64,000 nt of DNA, taken from positions 1-64,000 of the forward strand of contig CAJGBR010000002.1 of the NCBI GenBank assembly GCA_904501625.1, given 5' to 3'. Positions within the stretch are counted from its first letter, which is position 1; each line of letters starts with the position of its first letter. This DNA comes from an uncultured Rikenellaceae bacterium (GTDB lineage Bacteria; Bacteroidota; Bacteroidia; Bacteroidales; Rikenellaceae). The notes beneath the pieces were generated by a model that was given only the letters and a program-made list of their open reading frames with translations, was not told where the DNA came from and made no database searches. Positions 55,438-64,000 of the stretch are shown here, in pieces. The translations under genes and the position numbers were made by a program.

Positions 55438-56508
55438 ATGAAAGAATTATTATTAACACCACTATCGTGGCTCTACGGTCTCGGAGTATTCATCAGACAC
55501 AAGTTGTTTGATTTGAAAATACTCAAGAGTGTTGAGTTTAATATTCCGATAGTCTGTGTAGGTAATATTGCTGTTGGTGGTACGGGAAAAACTCCTCATA
55601 CTGAGTATCTTATCTCATATCTCAGTAGACAGTACAATGTGGGTATTCTCTCAAGAGGTTACGGCAGAAAAACAAAAGGATTTATCGAAGCTACACGCGA
55701 ATCTTCTTACAGGGAAATAGGTGATGAACCAAAACAGATAAAACAAAAATTTCCAAATATTCCGGTTTGTGTATGTGAAAAGAGGGTTGATGGTATAAAA
55801 AAAATGAGGGAATTACACCCCGAAATCAACCTTATAATATTAGACGACGCATTCCAACATCGATACGTTGAACCTTGGATAAATATTGTTCTAGTAGATT
55901 TCAATAATCCTTTCTACGAAGATAAACTGATGCCGCTTGGTACTCTGAGAGACCTGAAAAAACAGATGAACAGAGCTCACGTAGTCATAATGACTAAGGT
56001 CAACAGAACACTTACACCTCTGGATCTCAGAATAACTAAAAAGAAACTTGCATTATTACCATTCCAGAATCTATACTACACAGAAATTGTCTATGACGAG
56101 CTTATGCCTATGTTCTGGAGTGAACATCAACCCAAACCCAAGGATAAGGGTAAAGTCATAGTAATGACCGGTATAGCACGTCCTGAATCTTTGTATAAGT
56201 ATCTCGAAAGCAAGTATGAAATTGTAGAGAAGATTGAGTATCCCGATCACCACGCATATAAGGTTTATGACCTTAAGAAACTTGAACAGATTCTCAGTAA
56301 GTATCCGAATGATACAATAGTTGTGGTAACCGAAAAGGACTCGGTTAAATTGAGTAATAAAAACAAAATCAGTAAAACTATTCAAGATAGATTATACTAC
56401 GCACCAATCGGAATACAATTTATTGATGACAGAAGAGATAATTTTCATAATTTATTGAATACGTATGTTAGAGAAAATCAAAAATACAACATCATTTCTT
56501 CAGACTAA
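55438..56508 (+). CDS. lpxK: Tetraacyldisaccharide 4'-kinase
   Basis: Membrane-associated kinase that adds the 4'-phosphate to the lipid A precursor, showing that the organism makes lipid A. A short N-terminal hydrophobic region ([16 protein letters not shown]) is followed by the P-loop [18 protein letters not shown] (about 41-58), then [14 protein letters not shown] and [21 protein letters not shown]. 356 residues is normal. Its 3' end overlaps the following gene by 44 bases. Confidence 0.94.
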   Translation: MKELLLTPLSWLYGLGVFIRHKLFDLKILKSVEFNIPIVCVGNIAVGGTGKTPHTEYLISYLSRQYNVGILSRGYGRKTKGFIEATRESSYREIGDEPKQIKQKFPNIPVCVCEKRVDGIKKMRELHPEINLIILDDAFQHRYVEPWINIVLVDFNNPFYEDKLMPLGTLRDLKKQMNRAHVVIMTKVNRTLTPLDLRITKKKLALLPFQNLYYTEIVYDELMPMFWSEHQPKPKDKGKVIVMTGIARPESLYKYLESKYEIVEKIEYPDHHAYKVYDLKKLEQILSKYPNDTIVVVTEKDSVKLSNKNKISKTIQDRLYYAPIGIQFIDDRRDNFHNLLNTYVRENQKYNIISSD

Positions 56509-57274
56509 CTATTTAAAAGATTTTACACCCAAAGTAGGTATAATATTGGGTACTGGACTCGGTGGATTGGCTACAAAAATAGAAAAGTTTGTAGAGATAA
56601 AATACTCAGAAATACCCAATTTTCCACAATCAACAGTTGCAGGACACAGTGGTAAACTTGTTTTCGGTAAACTCGGCGGAGTTAATGTTGTTGCAATGCA
56701 GGGACGATTCCACTACTATGAAGGATATACAACACAAGAGGTTACGTTTCCTGTTAGAGTAATGAAACTATTGGGTATCAACTATCTGTTTGTATCGAAT
56801 GCTTCAGGTGGAGTTAATCAGACATTCTCTGCAGGAGATATTATGATTATTAACGATCATATCAATCTTATTCCCAATCCACTTATCGGAAAAAATATGG
56901 ACGAATTTGGAGTAAGATTCCCTGAAATGAGTGAACCATACAGCCACGAATTGATATCACTGGCTGAGAAGTGTGCCAAAGAATTAAATATAGATGTTAA
57001 GAAAGGTGTTTATACTGCATTGAGTGGACCCTCACTTGAAACAAATGCTGAATACCGATTCATCAGAACAATCGGCGGAGATGCCGTGGGAATGTCGACT
57101 GTTCCAGAGGTAATAGTTGCAAGACATATGCAGTTACCTGTATTTGGAATTTCAGTCATAACAAACATAGGCGGTAGTGGAAAAAAAGATTCTCACGAAG
57201 AAAACTGCCGAGTTGGACAATCAGCAGAAGAGAGATTGTCTAAATTGATAATAAATATGTTAGAACAACTTTAA
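56465..57274 (+). CDS. Purine nucleoside phosphorylase (PNP-I, inosine/guanosine type)
   Basis: 269 residues. Cleaves purine nucleosides with phosphate. Motifs: [16 protein letters not shown] with the phosphate-binding Ser position replaced by the usual GTGLG, then [59 protein letters not shown] and [13 protein letters not shown]. The trimeric PNP-I type is clear. The N-terminus [13 protein letters not shown] fits the family, so the 44-base overlap with lpxK is real and points to coupled translation. Confidence 0.94.
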   Translation: MLEKIKNTTSFLQTNYLKDFTPKVGIILGTGLGGLATKIEKFVEIKYSEIPNFPQSTVAGHSGKLVFGKLGGVNVVAMQGRFHYYEGYTTQEVTFPVRVMKLLGINYLFVSNASGGVNQTFSAGDIMIINDHINLIPNPLIGKNMDEFGVRFPEMSEPYSHELISLAEKCAKELNIDVKKGVYTALSGPSLETNAEYRFIRTIGGDAVGMSTVPEVIVARHMQLPVFGISVITNIGGSGKKDSHEENCRVGQSAEERLSKLIINMLEQL

Positions 57275-57288
57275 TTTTCTATAAAAAT

Positions 57289-57771
57289 ATGATAAACAAG
57301 GTAATTTTGGTAGGAAATGTGGGTCAGGATCCAGATGTTCGGTCGTTTGATGGCGGAGTGAAGGTAGCCCGTTTGCGAGTTGCTACAACAGAAAGAATTT
57401 ACGATCAGTCAACAAAGACCTACAAAGATCACACCGAGTGGCACACCGTTACATTATGGAGAGGTCTTGCAGATGTTGCAGACCGTTTTGTACGCAAAGG
57501 ATCTCAGATATACATCGAGGGAAAAATTCGCAGCCGCGAATGGACAGATAAAGATAATATTAAAAGAACAGGTATAGAAATCTTAGCAGATGAAATGAAA
57601 TTACTTGGCCGTAAATCAGAATCAGCTACCCCTATAGGACAATACAGTGGAGGTGGAAATATGGGTGCAGGTAATTCATCTGTTACCCCTGCTCCACATC
57701 CCACCTCTTATAGTGAACCTGTTACACAGCCATCATCTACATCAATTGAAGAAGATGATCTGCCGTTTTAA
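57289..57771 (+). CDS. ssb: Single-stranded DNA-binding protein
   Basis: 160 residues: an OB fold (about 1-110) with MINKVILVGNVGQDPDVRSF, HTEWHTVTLWRGLADVADRF and GSQIYIEGKIRSREW, a Gly/Pro/Ser-rich linker, and the C-terminal acidic tip EEDDLPF that docks partner proteins. It lies 14 bases after the phosphorylase gene and ends 3 bases before the convergent nadA stop, with no terminator between them. Confidence 0.96.
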   Translation: MINKVILVGNVGQDPDVRSFDGGVKVARLRVATTERIYDQSTKTYKDHTEWHTVTLWRGLADVADRFVRKGSQIYIEGKIRSREWTDKDNIKRTGIEILADEMKLLGRKSESATPIGQYSGGGNMGAGNSSVTPAPHPTSYSEPVTQPSSTSIEEDDLPF

Positions 57772-57774
57772 CAA

Positions 57775-58704
57775 TTAAGAGAGTTCCAACATTCTAACGA
57801 TAGGCAATTTAGCACGCTCGATAATCTCTTGATCAAGAGATATTTCGGGCGTTTCGTTTTTCAGAGTTTCAAGTATATTTTCGAGTGTAACCATTTTCAT
57901 ATAGTCGCAGTCATTGCAGTTGCGAGCGTCCCCTTCTGGTGGAGCCGGAATGAATTTCTTATCTTTACACTCTTCATACATTTTGTGTAATATACCAGAT
58001 TCTGTAGCCACAATAAATTCAACAGCAGAATCTTTCTTAACGAAGTCAAGTATAGCAGCAGTCGACCCTACAAAATCAGCCACATTTAATACCGATTTTT
58101 TACATTCAGGATGGGCAACTACTTTAGCCATCGGATACTTATTTCTAAGCTCTTCTATCAATTTTTCAGAGAATCTTTCGTGTACGTGGCAACAACCGTC
58201 CCATATTTTCATATCACGTCCCGTAATAGTTTTGATATAGTTACCAAGATTTCTGTCCGGACCAAATATAATAGGTTTATTAGGGTCAATCGAATTAATC
58301 ACCTTAATTGCGTTACTCGAAGTACAAACTATATCTGTTAGAGCCTTTACCCCCACAGAGGTATTGACGTATGAAACGACGATATGGTCAGGATATTTTT
58401 CGACGAATTTTTTAAACTCAACAGCAGGACACGAGTCTGCAAGAGAGCAACTTGCCTCAAGAACAGGAATCAACACCTTCTTTTTCGGAGATAGTATCTT
58501 AGCAGTTTCAGCCATAAAATTAACACCGGCAAACAGAATGATATCAGCATCTGTTTTAGCAGCAACTTGGGCTAAAGCAAGACTATCACCAACGAAATCA
58601 GCAATATCCTGAACTTCAGGACGTGTGTAATAATGAGCCATAATAATGGCATTTTTTTCTGTTTTCAGCCTGTTAATTTCGGTAATTAATTCTCTATTAT
58701 CCAT
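57775..58704 (-). CDS. nadA: Quinolinate synthase
   Basis: A [4Fe-4S] enzyme that condenses iminoaspartate with dihydroxyacetone phosphate to make quinolinate for NAD. Recognised by IMAHYYTRPEVQDIADFVGDS at the N-terminus, the cysteines in VLEASCSLADSCPA, IWDGCCHVHERF and GDARNCNDCDYMKM, and HPECKKSVLNVADFVGST. 309 residues is the standard length. nadB and nadC are not in the window. Confidence 0.95.
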   Translation of the reverse strand: MDNRELITEINRLKTEKNAIIMAHYYTRPEVQDIADFVGDSLALAQVAAKTDADIILFAGVNFMAETAKILSPKKKVLIPVLEASCSLADSCPAVEFKKFVEKYPDHIVVSYVNTSVGVKALTDIVCTSSNAIKVINSIDPNKPIIFGPDRNLGNYIKTITGRDMKIWDGCCHVHERFSEKLIEELRNKYPMAKVVAHPECKKSVLNVADFVGSTAAILDFVKKDSAVEFIVATESGILHKMYEECKDKKFIPAPPEGDARNCNDCDYMKMVTLENILETLKNETPEISLDQEIIERAKLPIVRMLELS

Positions 58705-58747
58705 AAAATCAAATATTTAGTTATTTAGATTTTAAAATTCCTGACTG

Positions 58748-58755
58748 CAAAATTA
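58748..58755 (-). promoter_or_regulatory. -7 element of nadA
   Basis: TAATTTTG on the minus strand, an exact TAnnTTTG, followed by C, 43 bases before the nadA start. A -33 box at 19 bases was not found. Confidence 0.45.
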
Positions 58756-59306
58756 ATCAAAAAAAGCCACATTTTTAATTATTAAATTTTTGATTCAAGA
58801 TTTTTTATCAACACACATTTTTTTTTCAAAATTTCTAATAATTCAATAAGAATAAAAAAATCAATGGTAATAATAATATGTGTTGGTAATGTTAGTAATT
58901 TTTTTGTCTGAAATTTATCATCATTAATATAGTTTGATTGTTAATAAATTTTTACATTAAAATTCTTATTTATTGTAGTTTACATTGATAAATAAACAAT
59001 AGTTGAAATTGTTGTTGACATATTGACATAATGAAATTTTCAACAAATTGTATTCAATATATTTTTAGAAAAAAATCAATAACTCTTTTCGTTATTTGAA
59101 AAATAATTTTGGATATACAAATTTTTATTAGTTGCAAGCATTTTTTTTCAAAATAGATAGACAAGTTATATACGTATTTTTGACAACTTATCAACATTTA
59201 TAGAATTTAATCTTTGTTTTAATAAAAATTTAACATATTTTAAAACTAACGTAAAAAATAAGCAATATATTTTTTTGAAAAAATAAAAATAAACAAAAAA
59301 AATTAT
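58756..59306. other. Extremely AT-rich gene-free stretch between nadA and the lysine cluster
   Basis: About 550 bases with very few G or C and no reading frame. It holds two copies of TTATCAACA (58805-58813 and 59188-59196), one mismatch from the DnaA box TTATCCACA, weaker relatives (TTATCATCA at 58915, and TTATTAACA on the minus strand at 58939-58947), and a perfect tandem repeat of TTGACATA at 59015-59030. It could be an origin-like or nucleoid-binding region, or just a long regulatory gap for the divergent genes. Confidence 0.5.
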
Positions 59307-59314
59307 TACATTTG
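59307..59314 (+). promoter_or_regulatory. -7 element of the lysine fermentation operon
   Basis: TACATTTG is an exact TAnnTTTG box 42 bases before atoD. The nearest upstream TTTG is 29 bases away, too far, so expression may need an activator or a different -33 contact. Confidence 0.5.
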
Positions 59315-59356
59315 TGAATCTTAAAAGTAGTGTAACTAATTCAAAACATAATAGAT

Positions 59357-60001
59357 ATGGATAAATTTATTACCGCAAAAGAGGCTGCCGCATTGATTAA
59401 AGACGGTATGACCGTAATGGTAGGAGGATTCTTGGCAAACGGAACTCCAAACCGCATCATCGAAGAGATGGAAAAAAGCGGAGTAAAAGACCTTACTATA
59501 ATTTGTAACGACACAGGTTACCCCGATAGAGGAATTGGTCGTTTGGTTGTAAGTGGTCAAATTAAACACGTTATAGCTTCACACGTAGGAACAAATCCTG
59601 TTACAGGAGAAAAGATGAATTCTGGTGAAATGAAAGTTACTTTCTATCCACAGGGAACTCTTGCTGAGTGTGTACGTGCAGGTGGTGCAGGACTTGGTGG
59701 TGTGTTGACCAGAACAGGACTCGGAACAATCATCGAAGAGGGTAAAGAAAAAATTATGGTAGACGGAGTAGAATACCTGCTCGAAAAACCATTGCGTGCA
59801 GATGTTGCTATCATAGGAGGTACAATTTGCGATGAAGCTGGTAATATTGTGTATAAGGGAACTACTAATAACTTCAATCAGTTGATGGCTGCAGCTGCAG
59901 ACCTCGTGATTGCTGAACCAGAACAAATTGTTAAAGTAGGTGAGATTGCACCCGAACAGGTTCATACACCTGCAATCTTTATTGATAAAATTGTTAAATA
60001 A
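59357..60001 (+). CDS. atoD: Butyrate-acetoacetate CoA-transferase, subunit A
   Basis: 214 residues of the 3-oxoacid CoA-transferase subunit A family, with MVGGFLANGTPNRIIEEM near the N-terminus, VGTNPVTGEKMNSGEM, TLAECVRAGGAGLGGVLT and the C-terminal IVKVGEIAPEQVHTPAIF. It would move CoA from butyryl-CoA to acetoacetate in lysine fermentation. The catalytic Glu sits in subunit B (AtoA), which is not in the window and should be downstream. First gene of the cluster, 19 bases before kal. Confidence 0.92.
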   Translation: MDKFITAKEAAALIKDGMTVMVGGFLANGTPNRIIEEMEKSGVKDLTIICNDTGYPDRGIGRLVVSGQIKHVIASHVGTNPVTGEKMNSGEMKVTFYPQGTLAECVRAGGAGLGGVLTRTGLGTIIEEGKEKIMVDGVEYLLEKPLRADVAIIGGTICDEAGNIVYKGTTNNFNQLMAAAADLVIAEPEQIVKVGEIAPEQVHTPAIFIDKIVK

Positions 60002-60020
60002 CCTGCAAAAAGTATAGATT

Positions 60021-60404
60021 ATGAAATCATTAATCAGATTACGTATGGCATCACACGATGCACACTATGGCGGAAACTTGGTTGACGGAGCACGTATGCT
60101 TCAACTATTTGGAGATGTTGCAACAGAACTTCTCATTATGAATGATGGTGATGAAGGATTGTTCTGTGCATACGATAATGTAGAATTCTTGGCACCAGTC
60201 TATGCAGGTGATTACATCGAAGCTGAAGGAGAAATCACACACGTAGGAAATACATCTCGCAAGATGAGTTTTGTAGCTCGTAAGGTTATTGCTCCCAGAA
60301 CAGATATTTCGGCATCTGCTGCAGATGTATTGGCAGAACCTATTGTAGTATGTCGTGCAACAGGTACTTGTGTAGTACCCAAAGATTGTCAGCGTAAGAA
60401 ATAA
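60021..60404 (+). CDS. kal: 3-aminobutyryl-CoA ammonia-lyase
   Basis: 127-residue hotdog-fold enzyme that removes ammonia from L-3-aminobutyryl-CoA to give crotonyl-CoA. Begins [20 protein letters not shown], with [16 protein letters not shown] and [20 protein letters not shown], the pattern of Kal from Fusobacterium and Porphyromonas. The position between atoD and kce is the usual one. The next gene starts 27 bases later. Confidence 0.92.
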   Translation: MKSLIRLRMASHDAHYGGNLVDGARMLQLFGDVATELLIMNDGDEGLFCAYDNVEFLAPVYAGDYIEAEGEITHVGNTSRKMSFVARKVIAPRTDISASAADVLAEPIVVCRATGTCVVPKDCQRKK

Positions 60405-60431
60405 GATAATCACACTTAAAAAATCAGACAG

Positions 60432-61253
60432 ATGGAAAAACTTATAATTACGGCTGCTATTTGTGGTGCAGAGGTAACAAAAGAACAAAACCCTGCAGTA
60501 CCATATACAGTAGAAGAACTTGTTAGAGAGGCTAAATCGGCTGTAGATGCTGGTGCGGCAATCGTACACGTACACGTTCGTGAAGATGATGGAACTCCAA
60601 CTCAGAGTAAAGAACGTTTTAAAGTTTGTATGGACGCAATTAAAGCAGCTTGTCCTGATGTTATTCTTATTCCGTCAACAGGTGGTGCAGTAGGAATGAC
60701 TGCTGAAGAACGTCTTCAACCGACAGAATTGTTTCCTGAGATGGCAACATTGGACTGCGGTACCTGTAATTTCGGTGACGATGTCTTCGAAAATACAATG
60801 CCGATGATGAGAGAATTTGGTAAGAGAATGATTGAAAACAATATCAAACCAGAGTATGAATGTTTTGAAATGGGTCATCTTGATACAGTTCTCGCAATGG
60901 CTAAAAAGGGACAAGTTCCTGGAGCTCCTATGCAATTCAACTTCGTATTGGGTGTTCCGGGCTGTACACCGGCAACAGTTCAGAATCTTTGCTGGTTGGT
61001 AAATGGTATTCCGGCGGGTTCAACCTGGACTGCAACAGGAATTGGACGTCACGCATTCACACTTGCAGCTGCAGCCATCGCAATGGGTGGTAACGTCAGA
61101 GTAGGTTTTGAAGATAATCTATATCTTTCAAGAGGTGTTCTTGCAAAATCTAACGGCGAATTGGTAGAGAAAGTTGTGAGAATTGCAAAGGAATTGGGAC
61201 GCGAAATCGCGACTCCGGCAGAAGCACGTCAAATTTTGGGTTTGACAAAATAA
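60432..61253 (+). CDS. kce: 3-keto-5-aminohexanoate cleavage enzyme
   Basis: 273-residue BKACE-family enzyme that reacts 3-keto-5-aminohexanoate with acetyl-CoA to give acetoacetate and 3-aminobutyryl-CoA. The metal ligands His46 and His48 are in IVHVHVR, and the C-terminal metal Glu is in GFEDNLYL (Glu227). The middle has PSTGGAVGMTAEERLQP and QFNFVLGVPG. Its length and motifs match characterised Kce closely. Confidence 0.94.
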   Translation: MEKLIITAAICGAEVTKEQNPAVPYTVEELVREAKSAVDAGAAIVHVHVREDDGTPTQSKERFKVCMDAIKAACPDVILIPSTGGAVGMTAEERLQPTELFPEMATLDCGTCNFGDDVFENTMPMMREFGKRMIENNIKPEYECFEMGHLDTVLAMAKKGQVPGAPMQFNFVLGVPGCTPATVQNLCWLVNGIPAGSTWTATGIGRHAFTLAAAAIAMGGNVRVGFEDNLYLSRGVLAKSNGELVEKVVRIAKELGREIATPAEARQILGLTK

Positions 61254-61289
61254 AAAAAAGAGTTATAAAAAATATAAAAATTTAAAGAG

Positions 61290-62333
61290 ATGCAAAAGAA
61301 GGGAAATAAATTCGGTACTCACCGAGTAATCTCACCGAAGGGTGTACTTCCACAACCAGCGGATAAGATTGATAATAATATGGATGAAATTTACGACAAC
61401 GAGATTCTCATTGACGTAATGACATTGAATATTGACTCTGCAAGTTTCACCCAAATCAACGAACAAGCAGGTGGCGACGAAGAAAAAATTAAAGAGATTA
61501 TGTTGGACATCGTTGCAAAACAAGGTAAACACCGTAATCCTGTAACAGGTTCAGGTGGTATGTTGCTTGGTAAAGTTGAAAAGATTGGTGATGCACTGAA
61601 AGATAAAATTGATTTGAAAGAGGGAGATAAGATTGCAACATTGGTATCATTGTCATTGACACCGTTGCGTATCGACAAAATTAAATCAATTCGTAAAGAT
61701 GTTGACCAGGTTGATATCGAAGGAAAGGCAATTTTGTTCGAAACAGGTATTTATGCAAAAATCCCGTCAGATCTTCCTGAAAAATTGGCTTTGTCAGCAC
61801 TCGATGTAGCAGGTGCACCAGCACAAACTGCAAAATTGGTAAAACCTGGTGATACAGTTCTCATTATCGGAGCAGGTGGTAAATCAGGTATGTTGTGCTG
61901 CTATGAAGCTAAGAAGCGTGCAGGAGTAACAGGTCGTGTAATAGGTTTGTGTCACAGCCAAAAGAGTGCAGATCGTTTGATTCGTTTAGGATTCTGTGAT
62001 GATGTTTTCTGTGCAGACGCAACAATTCCTGTACCTGTACTTGAAAAGATTGAAGAGTTGACAAAGGGTCAAATGGCAGACGTTACAATTAACAATGTAA
62101 ATATTCCGAATACAGAAATGACAAGTATCATCTGTACAAAGAGAGATGGTATAGTTTATTTCTTCTCTATGGCAACCAGCTTCACAAAGGCAGCTCTCGG
62201 AGCAGAAGGTGTAGGTTCTGATGTTACAATGATTGTAGGTAACGGCTATACAAAAGGACACGCAGAAATTACACTTCAAGAGTTGCGTGAAAACGAAGAG
62301 TTGAGAAAAGTATTCACAGAACTTTATGCATAG
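61290..62333 (+). CDS. kdd: L-erythro-3,5-diaminohexanoate dehydrogenase
   Basis: 347 residues. NAD(P)-dependent oxidative deamination of 3,5-diaminohexanoate to 5-amino-3-ketohexanoate. The N-terminal part KFGTHRVISPKGVLPQPADK and the central Rossmann segment DTVLIIGAGGKSGMLCCYEAKK are characteristic, followed by DVTINNVNIPNTEM. Placed between kce and kamA, with kamA starting 3 bases after the stop. Length fits family. Confidence 0.93.
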   Translation: MQKKGNKFGTHRVISPKGVLPQPADKIDNNMDEIYDNEILIDVMTLNIDSASFTQINEQAGGDEEKIKEIMLDIVAKQGKHRNPVTGSGGMLLGKVEKIGDALKDKIDLKEGDKIATLVSLSLTPLRIDKIKSIRKDVDQVDIEGKAILFETGIYAKIPSDLPEKLALSALDVAGAPAQTAKLVKPGDTVLIIGAGGKSGMLCCYEAKKRAGVTGRVIGLCHSQKSADRLIRLGFCDDVFCADATIPVPVLEKIEELTKGQMADVTINNVNIPNTEMTSIICTKRDGIVYFFSMATSFTKAALGAEGVGSDVTMIVGNGYTKGHAEITLQELRENEELRKVFTELYA

Positions 62334-62336
62334 GTA

Positions 62337-63584
62337 ATGAGTAATCACATTGAAAGAAGAAAAAAATATTTCCCCGAGGTAAGTGATGCAGAGTGGAACG
62401 ATTGGAAGTGGCAGGTACGCAATCGTATAGAAACACTTGAAGATTTGAAAAAATATCTTACTCTGACTAAAGAAGAGGAAGATGGTATTTCAGAATCTTT
62501 GAAGACACTGCGTATGGCAATCACTCCATACTATCTGACATTGATTGATCCTGAGAATCCACATTGTCCTGTTCGTCGTCAAGCAGTTCCGTCGATTCAG
62601 GAGTTGTACCGTTCACCGGCAGATTTGTTGGATCCGCTGCACGAAGATGAAGATTCTCCTGTTCCGGGCTTGACACATCGTTATCCAGACAGAGTGTTGT
62701 TGCTCATTACCGACCAATGTTCGATGTATTGCAGACACTGTACACGTCGTCGTTTTGCAGGACAAAGTGACTCATCAATGCCGTCAGAACGTATCGAAAA
62801 AGCACTGGAGTATATTGAAAAGACCACAGAAGTGCGTGACGTATTGCTTTCTGGTGGAGATGCGTTGTTGGTTTCAGATGATAGATTGGAATATATCATC
62901 AAACGACTCAGAGCTATCGATCACGTAGAGATTATCCGAATCGGTTCTCGTACACCGGTTGTAATGCCACAACGTATTACGCCTGAGTTGTGTGCAATGT
63001 TGAAGAAGTATCATCCTATTTGGTTGAATACCCACTTTAACCATCCTAATGAAATCACACCTGAATCTACACGAGCTTGCGGTATGTTGGCTGATGCAGG
63101 TATTCCATTGGGTAATCAGTCGGTATTGTTGCGTGGCGTAAATGATTGCACACACGTGATGAAACGTTTGGTTCAAAATCTGGTTAAGATTCGTGTAAGA
63201 CCATACTATATATATATATGTGACTTGTCAATGGGACTCGAACATTTCCGTACACCTGTATCAAAGGGTATTGAAATCATCGAATCACTGAGAGGACACA
63301 CCTCAGGTTATGCAGTTCCGACATTTGTCGTAGATGCTCCGGGTGGCGGTGGCAAAACACCGGTTATGCCTAATTATATTATTTCACAAGCACCGGGACG
63401 AGTTGTATTGCGTAACTTCGAAGGCGTAATCACAACATATACCGAGCCGAGTGAATATCATAACGAATGTCATTGTCCAGAGTGTGAGAAGAGACGTACA
63501 GAGGGAGTTGCAAGTCTTTTGAATGGTGATAAGTTGTCACTTGAGCCGAGTCACCTTGCACGTCACGAAAGAAGCAAGAAATAA
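62337..63584 (+). CDS. kamA: L-lysine 2,3-aminomutase
   Basis: 415-residue radical SAM and PLP enzyme that converts L-lysine to L-beta-lysine, the first step. The cluster motif is CSMYCRHC (Cys128, Cys132, Cys135). LLSGGDALL, IRIGSRTPVV, WLNTHFNHP and DAPGGGGKTPV (the PLP lysine) follow. A C-terminal zinc-type Cys pattern, ECHCPEC, supports true lysine 2,3-aminomutase over the EpmB relative, which is shorter. The cluster reads on into a kamB-like gene after 6 bases. Confidence 0.95.
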   Translation: MSNHIERRKKYFPEVSDAEWNDWKWQVRNRIETLEDLKKYLTLTKEEEDGISESLKTLRMAITPYYLTLIDPENPHCPVRRQAVPSIQELYRSPADLLDPLHEDEDSPVPGLTHRYPDRVLLLITDQCSMYCRHCTRRRFAGQSDSSMPSERIEKALEYIEKTTEVRDVLLSGGDALLVSDDRLEYIIKRLRAIDHVEIIRIGSRTPVVMPQRITPELCAMLKKYHPIWLNTHFNHPNEITPESTRACGMLADAGIPLGNQSVLLRGVNDCTHVMKRLVQNLVKIRVRPYYIYICDLSMGLEHFRTPVSKGIEIIESLRGHTSGYAVPTFVVDAPGGGGKTPVMPNYIISQAPGRVVLRNFEGVITTYTEPSEYHNECHCPECEKRRTEGVASLLNGDKLSLEPSHLARHERSKK

Positions 63585-63590
63585 TAGACA

Positions 63591-64000
63591 ATGAATCTTA
63601 TCGAAGATATACTAAGTTGCAGCAGCGTATCGGTCGTGGGACTCGAAAAAAATACAGGCAAGACAGAGAGTCTTAATTGGATATTGGGTCAGTTGAACGA
63701 ACGCAGAATCTGTATCGGAGTAACTTCGATAGGAATTGATGGCGAGAGTGTCGATCAGATATATATGACACATAAGCCTGAGATAGAGTTGTTTACAGGT
63801 ACGTTGTTTACCACCTCAGAAAGCCATTACCTGACTAGGCGATTGGGCTCTGAGGTGGTTGCTATGCCTGAGATTCATACCTCATTGGGACGATTGGTTG
63901 TAGGTCGGGTAGCAGAATCAGGCAAGGTTATTCTGAGTGGGCCACCCGATACGACTGCGACACGAGAGGTGATTGAATTGATGCGTGATCTCGGAGCTCG
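63591..64000 (+). CDS. Probable lysine 5,6-aminomutase reactivase subunit (KamB-like), 3' end outside the window
   Basis: An ATG at 63591, 6 bases after kamA, opens a frame with no stop to the window edge (136 codons). Near the N-terminus VVGLEKNTGKTESLNW resembles a nucleotide-binding P-loop (GxxKNTGKT). The rest alternates Rossmann-like strands and helices (RICIGVTSIGIDGES and KVILSGPPDTTATREVIELM). In known lysine-fermentation clusters a pair of ATP-using reactivating proteins (KamB and a MutS-like KamC) lies between kamA and kamDE, so position supports this reading. The function is assigned by context more than by motif. Confidence 0.65.
   Translation, partial: MNLIEDILSCSSVSVVGLEKNTGKTESLNWILGQLNERRICIGVTSIGIDGESVDQIYMTHKPEIELFTGTLFTTSESHYLTRRLGSEVVAMPEIHTSLGRLVVGRVAESGKVILSGPPDTTATREVIELMRDLGA

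Noticed and set aside
60105-60575. A 156-codon minus-strand frame over kal and kce
   Set aside because: Cys-, Tyr- and Ser-rich composition from reading the reverse of coding codons; both plus-strand genes are certain.

Overview
The window comes from a member of the Bacteroidetes, most likely the order Bacteroidales. Three things point there. First, promoters with a TTG or TTTG box about 19 bases before TAnnTTTG (the -33/-7 elements of this phylum) sit upstream of many genes, and strong Shine-Dalgarno sequences are scarce. Second, the gene families are typical: fused gamma-alpha oxoglutarate:ferredoxin oxidoreductase, DUF2795, DUF4924, DUF3467, CD225 and TamB proteins, and a DivIC/FtsB protein. 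Third, there is a fermentative lysine-to-butyrate cluster of the kind known from Porphyromonas and Fusobacterium. I cannot name the species. I see no phage, insertion sequence, CRISPR array or rRNA; this is mostly compact core genome.

Layout. 1-5 kb: end of a secreted protein, then a minus-strand operon korA-korB-CoA-transferase. 5-10.4 kb: kbl, then convergent pyk-aroQ, then thiL-thiD-divIC. 10.4-13.5 kb: a tRNA-Gln and a large M16 zinc protease. 13.6-18.4 kb: a divergent relative of S-adenosylhomocysteine hydrolase followed by rsmH-ftsL-ftsI, a cell-wall cluster that stops after ftsI. 18.7-24 kb: minus-strand group CD225-dapB-lepB-yigZ-pyrB-pyrI-cobalamin adenosyltransferase-DUF2795. 24-31.8 kb: hflX-upp-SUI1-outer-membrane metalloprotease-like protein, then an exonuclease, an rRNA methyltransferase and a radical SAM protein. 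31.9-36.4 kb: tamB. 36.5-47.9 kb: pheS, TPR lipoprotein, EnvC-like protein, ybeY, mnmG, thiC, a membrane protein, an S41 protease and a histidine kinase. 48-54.5 kb: a minus-strand operon sppA-DUF4924-two-component pair, divergent from mrp and a TlpA-like lipoprotein. 54.5-58.7 kb: DUF3467, a frameshifted small lipoprotein gene, lpxK, a purine nucleoside phosphorylase, ssb and nadA. 58.7-59.35 kb: an extremely AT-rich gene-free stretch. 59.36 kb to the end: atoD-kal-kce-kdd-kamA and the start of a kamB-like gene, cut by the window edge.

How the genes fit together. KamA, Kdd, Kce, Kal and AtoD form most of the route from lysine to acetoacetate and crotonyl-CoA, and then to butyrate and acetate. 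The adenosylcobalamin-dependent aminomutase (KamDE) and AtoA should lie just past the right edge; the cobalamin adenosyltransferase at 19 kb could supply its cofactor. The kor-CoA-transferase operon would oxidise 2-oxoglutarate to succinyl-CoA with ferredoxin and move or release the CoA. Other genes serve envelope building and quality control (ftsI, lepB, sppA, tamB, lpxK, S41 protease, EnvC-like), thiamine synthesis (thiC, thiL, thiD, scattered and without a visible riboswitch), pyrimidine synthesis and salvage, and translation.

Most worth a second look: two parS-like palindromes (TTCCACGTGGAA core) flanking thiC next to mnmG; the divergent SAHH-like protein; a predicted HEXXH metalloprotease-propeller-barrel protein; a palindromic divergent promoter between sppA and mrp; a probably leaderless rsmH transcript; and the AT-rich island with DnaA-box-like repeats. 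None is shown by the sequence alone to be a new system.
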